From the NCBI RefSeq assembly GCF_007745175.1, contig NZ_CP036271.1, forward strand, positions 6,088,314 through 6,152,313: a stretch of 64,000 nucleotides of DNA. Direction: 5' to 3'. Below the pieces are notes generated by a model. That model made no database searches. It saw nothing but the letters and a program-made list of their open reading frames with translations, and was not told the origin of the DNA. Of this stretch, positions 9,190 through 18,000 are shown one piece after another (position 1 is the stretch's first letter; every line of letters begins with the position of its first letter). The DNA comes from Caulifigura coniformis. GTDB taxonomy: Bacteria; Planctomycetota; Planctomycetia; Planctomycetales; Planctomycetaceae. Made by a program: the position numbers and the translations under genes.

Positions 9190-12100
9190 GTGGTTCAGCG
9201 CATCATTGACTGGTCTCTCGACAACCGCTTCATCGTCATGCTGCTATCGCTCGTGCTGCTGGGTGTGGGGGCCTACTCCGTCACTCAGCTGCCGCTCGAT
9301 GCGGTTCCGGACCTGACCAACGTCCAGGTGCAGGTTCTGACGACCTCTCCGGCGCTCGGTCCGGTCGAGATTGAACAGTTCATCACGTTTCCAGTCGAGA
9401 TGGCGATGAGCGGGTTGCCGCGCGTGACGGAGATTCGATCGATCAGCCGGTTTGGCCTGTCGGCCGTCACGGTGATCTTCGAGGACGGCACGGACATCTA
9501 CTGGGCGAGGAACCTGATCAACGAGCGGCTGCAGCAGGCCCGGGAGAACATTCCCGACGGGATGGGCGATCCGCAGATGGGCCCGATCGCGACGGGGATG
9601 AGTGAGATCTACCAGTTCGAAGTGCGGGCCGAGCCAGGACACAACTATTCACAGATGGACCTCCGGACGATTCTCGACTGGCAGATTGCCTTCCAGCTGC
9701 GCGGCGTTCCGGGCGTGACGGAGGTCAACACGTTCGGCGGCGAACTCAAGACGTACGAAATCCAGGTCGATCCGGTGAAGCTGCGCCGGTACGACATTCC
9801 GCTGTCGCGGGTGTTTCGATCCCTGGAGGAGAACAACGCGAACTCGGGAGGGGGCTATCTCGTCCATGGCGCGGAGCAGCGCCTGGTCCGCGGCGAAGGT
9901 CTGATCACGTCTCTCTCCGACGTGCGGGAAATTGTCCTTGAGTCGCGCGAAGGGACGCCGATCAAGATTGCCGACATCGGCGACGTGCGATTCGCGCCGA
10001 TGCTCCGGCAGGGGGCGGTGACACGTGACGGCGATCGTGAGGCGGTCACGGGAATGGTGATGATGTTGATGGGCGCCAACTCGCGGCAGGTGGTCGCGGA
10101 CGTCAAAACGAAGATCCACCAGATCCAGGAGACGCTGCCCGCGGGAGTCGTCGTCGACGCGTTCTATGACCGGACGGAACTGGTCAACAAAACGATCCAT
10201 ACGATCGCCGAGAACATCGGCAGCGGAGTGGGGCTCGTGATCGTGATGCTGTTCCTTCTACTGGGCGATTTCCGGGCCGGGTTGATCGTTGCGGCGGCGA
10301 TTCCGCTGTCGGCGATGTCGGCGCTGATCGCGATGAACCTGGCCGGCGTGTCGGCGAACCTGATGAGCCTGGGGGCGGTCGATTTCGGCGTGATCGTCGA
10401 CGGAGCGGTGGTGATGGTCGAGAACGCGGTCCGCCGTGCGAGCCAGTACCAGAAGCGGACAGGGCAGCGGGTTCCGCTGTCGGTGTTCCGCGAGTCGTCG
10501 TACGAAGTCGGCAAGCCGATCCTGTTTGCCGGCCTCATCGTGATCATCGTGTTCCTCCCGATTTTCAGTCTGGAAGGGGTGGAAGGGAAGATGTTCCGGC
10601 CGATGGCCTTCACGTTCATGTCCGCGCTGTCGGCCGCGCTCGTGCTGGCGGTGACGGTGACGCCGGTGATGGCGTCGCTGTTTCTGGCGCGGAAGATCCA
10701 GGAACGCGAGACGTGGATCATCCGAGGCTGCAAGCGTCTCTATTCCCCTCTGCTGACCAGAATGATGCGCTGGCCGGTCGTCGTACTGGCGGGTTCGGTC
10801 GTTCTGTTTGTCGCGAGCGTGATGCTCGCCTCGCGGTTCGGCGTCGAGTTCGTGCCGAAGCTGGACGAAGGGGACCTGGCGATCCAGGCGGTGCGGCTGC
10901 CGAGTGTGTCGCTCGAAACATCTCTGGAAATGACGGCCGCGATGGAGCGGACGCTGAAGAAGTTTCCGGAAGTGAAGACGGTCGTTTCGAAGACGGGGCG
11001 GCCGGAGATCGCGAACGACCCGATGGGTGTCCATCAGACCGACATTTTTGTCGGCCTGAAGCCTCCTTCGGAATGGCCCACACCGCGAACGAAGGAGTCA
11101 CTGGTCACCGAGATGCAGGGGGCGCTGGAGCGGGAAGTGCCCAGCAACTCATTCAGCTTCACACAGCCGATCGAACTGCGCGTGCAGGAACTGGTGGCCG
11201 GCGTGCGGTCGGACGTCGGCATTAACCTGTACGGGGACGACCTTGCGGAACTCGCCAGGATCGGCGACGAGATCGCGGCCGTTCTGGGACAGGTGCCGGG
11301 GGCTGCGGACGTGCAGTCGCAGCAGATCGGGGGGCTGCCGTACCTGCGCATCCAGGTGAAGCGAGACGAGATCGCGCGGTACGGGATCAACGTCCGAGAG
11401 GTACTCGACGCGGTGACTTCGATCGGCGGCATGCCGGCGGGCCAGGTGTTCGAAGGGCAGCGCCGATTCCCGATGCAGGTGCGGCTGTCTCCCAGTTGGC
11501 GCGAAGACGCGGAGAAGCTGAAACAGCTGGCGGTCGTTGATCCTCAGGGACGTGCGATACCGATCTCGCAACTGGCGGAGATCCGCGTCGAAGAGGGGCC
11601 TTCCGAAATCGGACGGGAAGCGCTCCGACGCCGTCTGCAGGTGCAGTGCAACGTGCGGGGCCGGGATCTGGCGGGCTTTGTGAGCGCAGCCCAGGAGGCG
11701 GTCCACCAGAAGGTTCGTCTTCCGGACGGGTACTCGATCACCTGGGGAGGGCAGTTTGAAAACCTGCAGCGCGCAACGCAGCGGCTGATGATCGCGGTCC
11801 CGGTGGCGCTGTTTCTGATCTTTGCCCTGCTGTACCTGACATTCGGGTCTGTGAAGCTGGCGCTGTTGATCTATCTCAACGTGCCGATTGCGGCGACCGG
11901 GGGGATCCTGTCGCTGTGGCTGCGCGACATGCCGTTCTCGATCTCGGCCGGCGTGGGATTCATCGCGCTGTTCGGGATCGCGGTGATGAACGGCGTGGTG
12001 CTGATCGAACATGTGCGGCATCTGCGCCTGACGGGGCGGGGACAGTATGAAGCGGTGGTCGAGGGGGCGATGGACCGGCTGCGTCCGGTGCTCATGACGG

Positions 12101-12297
12101 CGACCTGCGGGGCTCTCGGATTCATCCCGATGGCGATTTCGGCGAGTGCCGGGGCCGAGGTTCAGCGTCCGCTGGCGACGGTTGTGATCGGCGGGCTGGT
12201 GACGTCGACTTTGCTGACGCTGCTGGTTCTTCCGGCGATCTACCGGTGGTTCGAGCCGGCCGCGAGGGATGAGGAGGAGGCCCTTGCTGTCCATTGA
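9190..12297 (+). CDS. Heavy-metal efflux RND pump, CusA/CzcA family
   Basis: 1,035 residues, GTG start. The N-terminal transmembrane helix (FIVMLLSLVLLGVGAYSV) is followed by PLDAVPDLTNVQVQV, the hallmark of the heavy-metal efflux (HME) branch. DFGVIVDGAVVMVEN (about residue 397) is the TM4 motif with the charged proton-relay residues. Two periplasmic loops and twelve predicted TM helices fit the full length of the family. It exports metal cations by proton antiport with the adaptor upstream and the channel downstream. The metal (Cu/Ag versus Zn/Co/Cd/Ni) cannot be settled by reading alone. Confidence 0.95.
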   Translation: MVQRIIDWSLDNRFIVMLLSLVLLGVGAYSVTQLPLDAVPDLTNVQVQVLTTSPALGPVEIEQFITFPVEMAMSGLPRVTEIRSISRFGLSAVTVIFEDGTDIYWARNLINERLQQARENIPDGMGDPQMGPIATGMSEIYQFEVRAEPGHNYSQMDLRTILDWQIAFQLRGVPGVTEVNTFGGELKTYEIQVDPVKLRRYDIPLSRVFRSLEENNANSGGGYLVHGAEQRLVRGEGLITSLSDVREIVLESREGTPIKIADIGDVRFAPMLRQGAVTRDGDREAVTGMVMMLMGANSRQVVADVKTKIHQIQETLPAGVVVDAFYDRTELVNKTIHTIAENIGSGVGLVIVMLFLLLGDFRAGLIVAAAIPLSAMSALIAMNLAGVSANLMSLGAVDFGVIVDGAVVMVENAVRRASQYQKRTGQRVPLSVFRESSYEVGKPILFAGLIVIIVFLPIFSLEGVEGKMFRPMAFTFMSALSAALVLAVTVTPVMASLFLARKIQERETWIIRGCKRLYSPLLTRMMRWPVVVLAGSVVLFVASVMLASRFGVEFVPKLDEGDLAIQAVRLPSVSLETSLEMTAAMERTLKKFPEVKTVVSKTGRPEIANDPMGVHQTDIFVGLKPPSEWPTPRTKESLVTEMQGALEREVPSNSFSFTQPIELRVQELVAGVRSDVGINLYGDDLAELARIGDEIAAVLGQVPGAADVQSQQIGGLPYLRIQVKRDEIARYGINVREVLDAVTSIGGMPAGQVFEGQRRFPMQVRLSPSWREDAEKLKQLAVVDPQGRAIPISQLAEIRVEEGPSEIGREALRRRLQVQCNVRGRDLAGFVSAAQEAVHQKVRLPDGYSITWGGQFENLQRATQRLMIAVPVALFLIFALLYLTFGSVKLALLIYLNVPIAATGGILSLWLRDMPFSISAGVGFIALFGIAVMNGVVLIEHVRHLRLTGRGQYEAVVEGAMDRLRPVLMTATCGALGFIPMAISASAGAEVQRPLATVVIGGLVTSTLLTLLVLPAIYRWFEPAARDEEEALAVH

Positions 12298-12547
12298 AAT
12301 CCGCGTCATGTGAAGGCTTCGCGGTTGTGTCGGCAAAGTGCCGTCACGGCGGGCAGATCCCCAGTGAACGGGGTTGTTGATTCCCGGAGATGCAGCCGTG
12401 TGCCGTTCGGCGACGACATTCACAGGGAGTGCATTCCCGTCATGGATGACGCGAGACGGCAGCAGGACGCATTTCCGCCCCGACTTCGTGGCGGATCTGT
12501 CGCAGCGGTTTTCATCCAGGCGGGGGCCCAGCCCGGATGAATGACCA

Positions 12548-14029
12548 ATGCCATACCGCTTCCGCAAAGCCGTTTTTCTCGCCGGACTGAGTCTGTCCGC
12601 GGGATGCGCGACCGGTCGCCCGCTGAATGGCTGGGTTTTCTTCCGCGATTCCCAACCTGTTGCGGAAGCGCCGGCGGCCGTCGTCCAGTCCGGGAAAACG
12701 CCAGACGAAGCTCCCGAGACGCCGGAAGTGTCGCTCACCTCGCTGACACTGACGGCTCCCGACGTTCCGGCAGACGCTGCAGTGACGTCCGAGGCGGGGG
12801 CTGAAAACCTGCAGGGTTCGCTGTCGCTCGCGACGCTCGAGTCGTGGGCGCTGACCCGCAATCCGGCCATCCGCCAGGCCTCGGCTTCGGCGTACAAGGC
12901 GATGGGTTTTCGCGATCAGGTGGGACTGGCGCCGAACCCCACGATCGGGTTCTTCGGTGAACAGATTGGCGATGACGGCACGGACCAGTATGGCGCGTTC
13001 GTGGCGCAGGACTTCATCCTCGGAGACAAGCTGCGTCTCAATCAGACCGTGCTTTCGCACAGCGTGCAGGCGCAGTTGTGGGAAGTGGAGAGCCAGCGAC
13101 GCCGGGTGATCACCGACGTGCGGCTACGGTTCTACGAGGCGCTGGCGGCGCAGCAGCGGCTCGACGCGGCGACGAGTTTTGAGAAGGTGCTTGCAGAAGG
13201 GGTGCGTGTCGCCGAAGTGCGGAAGGACGTTGCGGAGGGAACACAGTCGGAGATCCTGCTGGCGAAGATCCAGCGAAGTGAACTCCAGATCCTTCGCCAG
13301 AAGGCGGGGATCGCTTTCGATGCCGCCTGGAAGGAACTGGCCGCAATCGTCGGCGTGCGCACGCTGGAACCGGTGTCGCTGGAAGCTCCGGCGGCCGTTC
13401 TCCCGGAAACGAAGCAATGGGAGGTGGTGTACCAGGATATCGTGGCCCGGAGTCCCGAACTGAAGGCCGCTCATGCACGTCTGTGCCGGGCCGCCTCGAA
13501 CGTGGAGCGTCAGCAGGTCCAGCCGATTCCGAACCTGGAACTGACGGCGGGGATGGGGCATGACCTGGCGACGGACCAGCAGTTCGGGCGCGTGCAGGCG
13601 GGGCTGCCGGTGCCGCTGTACAACAAGAACCAGGGAAACATTGCGGCCGCGGACGCGGAATACTGCCGGGCGCAGCAGGACTACCGACGGGTACAGTTGT
13701 CGCTGAGCGCGCGGCTGGCGCGCACGGCGCAGGAATATGACGCCGCGCGGATCGCGCTGGAAAAGTATGAGCAGGAGATCGTTCCGCAGGCGGCGGAAAG
13801 CCTGAGCCTGACCGAGCAGGGGTATGCGGCAGGGGAGTTTGGATTCCTGCAGGCGTTGACGGCACGGCGGGTGTTCTTCGAGGCGTCGCTGGAACTGATC
13901 AATGCACGGCGGGACCTGGCGCAATCGGCGGCGACGATCGATGGCCTGCTGCTCAGCGGCGGGCTGGATTCGACGGTGGATACGGCTGAGGACGACGGTC
14001 TGAGAGGGCAGGCGCTGAGCCCGCAGTAA
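12548..14029 (+). CDS. TolC-family outer-membrane efflux lipoprotein
   Basis: 493 residues. The N-terminus is a lipoprotein signal (FLAGLSLSAGCATG). Two outer-membrane-efflux-protein repeats follow: LESWALTRNPAIRQASA in the first half and ARSPELKAAHARLCRAASNV in the second, the internal duplication of TolC/CusC. A 250-bp gap separates it from the pump gene and shows no gene. It supplies the outer-membrane duct for the 7605/9190 system. Confidence 0.92.
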   Translation: MPYRFRKAVFLAGLSLSAGCATGRPLNGWVFFRDSQPVAEAPAAVVQSGKTPDEAPETPEVSLTSLTLTAPDVPADAAVTSEAGAENLQGSLSLATLESWALTRNPAIRQASASAYKAMGFRDQVGLAPNPTIGFFGEQIGDDGTDQYGAFVAQDFILGDKLRLNQTVLSHSVQAQLWEVESQRRRVITDVRLRFYEALAAQQRLDAATSFEKVLAEGVRVAEVRKDVAEGTQSEILLAKIQRSELQILRQKAGIAFDAAWKELAAIVGVRTLEPVSLEAPAAVLPETKQWEVVYQDIVARSPELKAAHARLCRAASNVERQQVQPIPNLELTAGMGHDLATDQQFGRVQAGLPVPLYNKNQGNIAAADAEYCRAQQDYRRVQLSLSARLARTAQEYDAARIALEKYEQEIVPQAAESLSLTEQGYAAGEFGFLQALTARRVFFEASLELINARRDLAQSAATIDGLLLSGGLDSTVDTAEDDGLRGQALSPQ

Positions 14030-14034
14030 TGCGT

Positions 14035-14048
14035 TGTTGTTAGCAACA
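14035..14048 (+). terminator. Small hairpin after the efflux operon
   Basis: TGTTG-ttag-CAACA, 6 bp past the stop at 14029 and between convergent genes. The stem is short and has no long T-run, so this is a weak terminator candidate. Confidence 0.25.
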
Positions 14049-14085
14049 GGCCGAGGATGGAGGAGAGAGCCGCATGTTCTTCTTC

Positions 14086-14736
14086 TCAATCGGCCGGAAG
14101 ATTGAACGCGGGATCCAGGAGCTTGCGGACGACTTTGGCCTGAGAGGCGTTGTCCGGGAACTTTTCGTCGAGTGCAGAGAGGAAGAGTCCGAGGTGGGCG
14201 GGGAGGTGTCTCCAGAGGCCGAGGGTGCGAGTGAGTGTGTGGACGGAGTAGCTTCCGCGGCGGGCATATTCGCGCTCGGTCGGAATGCGGCTGAGGCCGG
14301 CTGCGACTCGGGCGAGATCAGCGAGGAGCCGGGTGGAATCGATTCGGGCTTTTCCACTGCGTGAGGGAGGCAGGCTGACCTCGCGTTTGAGGGCGGACCA
14401 GGAGCCGAAGCAGCGGACGATCGTCCGTTCGGAATAGCCGGTGGCGCGAGTGAACGCAGCGAGGGTGAGCCGGGGCGACTTCGCGGAGAGTGTGCGAAGC
14501 CGGGCGAGGACCTCTTCGGGCTGATGCGTTGGTCGATCGGGCCTGGCGGGGGCGGGATCGAGGCCGAGGGTTTTCTTGAAAGCGAGCCAGGGGCCGAGTC
14601 GGAGCTGGATGATTCCGACGGACAGGCCGGAGAGGCGGGCGAACTGGTGAAGGGAGAGGTTGGGGCCGTGCTTGTGGAAGGCGGCTTTGGCTTTCCGGGC
14701 GATGAGGCGGGCGGTGAGTCGTCGTTTTGCGGGCAT
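14086..14736 (-). CDS. Protein of three HNH-associated DNA-binding repeats
   Basis: 216 residues, rich in Arg and Lys. Three copies of a ~30-residue helix-turn-helix-like unit are visible: about 28-53 (ARLSGLSVGIIQLRLGPW), 88-116 (TRATGYSERTIVRCFGSW) and 150-178 (ARRGSYSVHTLTRTLGLW). The pattern of small residues, a Thr-Ile/Leu pair and a closing GxW matches the 'HNH repeat' found next to homing endonucleases. No nuclease domain is present. The role is probably DNA binding. It is transcribed divergently from the giant surface-protein gene at 15060, with a 13-bp inverted repeat in the shared intergenic region. Confidence 0.7.
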   Translation of the reverse strand: MPAKRRLTARLIARKAKAAFHKHGPNLSLHQFARLSGLSVGIIQLRLGPWLAFKKTLGLDPAPARPDRPTHQPEEVLARLRTLSAKSPRLTLAAFTRATGYSERTIVRCFGSWSALKREVSLPPSRSGKARIDSTRLLADLARVAAGLSRIPTEREYARRGSYSVHTLTRTLGLWRHLPAHLGLFLSALDEKFPDNASQAKVVRKLLDPAFNLPAD

Positions 14737-14867
14737 GTGCTTTCAGTGTCCTTCCACTGATCGCGAGGGGTTGCGCGCGGGGCTGCTGGGGATGGCACTC
14801 ATCCGGCCCTCCTCCCATAGCGACGCTTTTTCGGGGTGAGGGCAGATGCTGGGAGAGGGTGACAAAA

Positions 14868-14919
14868 CGAAACACCTGATTCGCCCGCCTCTTTTGCGAT
14901 GGCGGCATCAGGTGTTTCG
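14868..14919. promoter_or_regulatory. 13-bp perfect inverted repeat in divergent intergenic region
   Basis: CGAAACACCTGAT (14868-14880) is the exact reverse complement of ATCAGGTGTTTCG (14907-14919), with a 26-nt loop. The 323-bp interval 14737-15059 otherwise holds no gene. The site could be an operator for divergent transcription or an RNA hairpin in the leader of the giant gene. Confidence 0.5.
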
Positions 14920-15059
14920 GCTGCGTCGGGAGGTTGTTCGCCGTCGACGGGCGTGCGAGAATCGCTGATTCAAGCATGTCGTGCGGGGATCTCCTGGCGG
15001 GCAGTCGTTGCGGTTTGGGGGCCATTTCCTGAGACCGCAGGGCTCAATGGAGCGGAATG

Positions 15060-18000
15060 ATGCTGCGATTGCCGTTCGGGCGGTGGGCGAAGAGGGGGCA
15101 GGTACGGACGGGGTGGGGCTTGCAGCATTGGCGATCTGGGACTTCGGTCCAAGTCTGCGTGCTGGAAGATCGGACCTTGCTCGCGGCACCCGCGCTGGTG
15201 AAAGACATCGAGCCGGGTCAATACGATCCGGAGAGCGATCCGCAGTCGTTTACCGTGGTTGGCGACCGGGTCTTCTTCGTCTCGCAGTCGCCGTTGAAGA
15301 ATCCGGATCCCACTGAGCCGACGGAAATCCAGGATCAATATCGACTTTGCGTCACCGACGGCACGGCCGAGGGAACCTATGTCGTCGCGGCGAACCTCGC
15401 CTCGAGTCCCATGTACTCCTTGACGAATGTCAACGGCAAGGTGTTCTTCATCGCATCACAATTTGGCGCGGGGCGCGAACTGTGGGTGTCAGACGGCACG
15501 ACTGAAGGAACGCGGTTCGTCAAAGACATTCGCAGCTACGAGGAGTACAGCGGCGGTCCTTCGCAGATCGAGCGGCTCACCGCAGTGGGAGACACGCTGT
15601 ACTTTTTTGCCAACGACGGCATCCACGGAAAGGAGCTGTGGAAAAGCGACGGCACCACGGCCGGGACGGTCATGGTGAAGGATATCCGGCCGGGAGACGC
15701 CAGTTCGAACGCGCAGAAAATGTTCGCGGTGGGTGACAGGCTTCTCTTTCAGATGTTTGATTCTTCCGTGGGCAGCGAACTCTGGGTGAGCGACGGCACC
15801 GAGGCCGGCACTCACCTTCTCAAAGACATCTTGGCCGGGTCGCAGAGCACTGTCATCGGCGACTTCGCCGTTCTGGATGGCGACGCCTATTTCGTCGCGA
15901 CGGACGGTGTGAACTCCCGCCGCCTGTGGAAGACAGATGGGACAACGGACGGAACCGTCCTGGCCGCAGGTCCGGATGCCGGCGGGACGTTCGGTTCGCC
16001 GGTTGAGGTCGAGGCGGGGGACGGCTTTCTGTTCGTGACGCGTCAGAATGGCAGCGTCATCGAGTTGTGGAGGACGGACGGAACCGTTGGTGGAAGCGTC
16101 CAGCTGACGGATGGCACGACGGTCTCCTCGCCTGCCAACCTGCAGTTTGCGCTGGGCAAGCTTTACTTCAACGCGACTCAATCGACGACCGGCCGTGAGG
16201 TGTGGACTTCCGATGGCACTGTCGATGGAACGCAGATCCTGTTCGACGTTGCGCCGGGGCTCGCGTCCTCCGGCGGCTTTTCATGGCTGGTTGCCGCCAG
16301 CGATCGCGTCTATTTCCAGGCGACGGACCTCGTTCATGGCCGAGAGCGCTGGGTGACTGACGGAACGTCGGCGGGGACTCATCTCGTGGACGACTCACGG
16401 CCCGGGCCCGACGATTCGCGAGATTCGATCGGAGCTCCGGTTGGGTCGCGCATGGTCTACGCCCATGAGCAATCCCTGTATCACTACGAACTGTGGGTCA
16501 CGGACGGGACGGCTTCTGAAACGAAGCTGTTGAAAGACATGACTCCGGTCGCCGGCAATTCGTCCTCTCCTGTCGATCTCGTCAATGCGAACGGAACGTT
16601 GTTCTTTCTGGCGAGCGCGAATGGCGTGAACGGCGTGCTCTGGAAGAGCGATGGGACGGAGGCAGGGACTGTTCCGCTGACCACTCTGCCTGGCCTTGCG
16701 CCGGTTCAGGCCTACTACGGTCTCGTGGCCGTCGGAGGGACTGTTTTCTTCACCGGGATGGGAGCGGCGGGAGAGGAGCTGTGGAAGAGCGACGGAACAG
16801 TTGCCGGCACTGTCATGGTGAAAGACATCGCCAAAAACGGAGGCGATTCCAGTCCGCTGAATCTCATGACGGCTGGCGGAATTCTTTATTTCCTTGCATC
16901 GGACGGACGCGGGAGGCCGCGGGTGATGTGGAAGAGCGACGGAACCGAGGCCGGAACAGTTCCGGTGACGGCGTCCGACGGGTCTTCGATGTACCTGGGC
17001 TCAGAGACCGCCGCATTGAACGGCCGGCTGTACTTTCTGGGTTCTCACCCGGCGACGGGCGATAACGACCTGTGGAGCATCGGCGCGGGCGACGCGCACG
17101 CCACGCTCTTCAGAGATTTCGATTCTGGCCCGACCGGAATCACGCTACGAGATCTGTATGTCCTGAACGACTCGCTTTATTTCCGAGCTCACGACTCGGC
17201 TTACAACTGGTCTCTGTGGAAATCGGATGGGACGGGGGCCGGCACGGTCGAGATTTTGCCGGGCCTGATCCCGGCTGGCTGGAGCGGATACGTCATTGGG
17301 GACCGAGACGGTGAGTTACTGGTCGCGGCCAGCAAACTCGAACAACTGGAACCCTCCGTGATCATTGGGACGCTGTGGACTTCCGACGGAACGACTGCCG
17401 GGTCGCAGATCCTCAAAACATTCACCTGGGACTCGCTTTACTACACGGCGGAACGATTCACACCGGCGCATGGGGGGCGGTACTTCTTTTCAAATAACAC
17501 TCCGACAGACGGCCCCGAACTCTGGATGACCGATGGCACCTCCGAGGGGACGAGGCTCGTTCGCGATCTTCATCCGGGACCGGACGGCTCATATCCGCAC
17601 GGGCTGAAGATGATCCATGGCGTGCTCTATTTTGTGGCGAATGACAGCTACACGGACGGTTTCGAGCTGTGGAAGTCGGATGGAACGGCAGCGGGCACTG
17701 TGCAGGTGGCGGACCTCAATCTGGATGGCTCGGCCGGTCCCGGGTCTCTGACGCTGATCGGAACCAAGCTCTTTTTCGTCGCGGCGACTCCTGACGCCGG
17801 AGTCGAGTTGTGGTCGCTGGAGACCAACTCGGCGCCCACAGGCGTCTCGCTGCCGCCAGCAATGATTGCCGAGAACCTGCCCGGAGGAACGATCGTCGGT
17901 CAGCTCACTCCGATTGATGGTGAGCCTGTTGACGACTTTACGTTCGAATTCGTCGCCGGGACCGGAGACGCCGACAATTCGCTGTTTTCGATCGTCGATG

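Noticed and set aside
11149-12897. Long minus-strand frame opposite the CusA-type pump and the start of the TolC-type gene
   Set aside because: It is antisense to clear genes, is rich in Arg/His/Pro, and has no domain; typical of a GC-rich shadow frame.
14074-14364. Plus-strand frame opposite the HNH-repeat gene
   Set aside because: The minus frame shows three matching repeats and normal composition; this one is Glu/Gly-rich without motifs.
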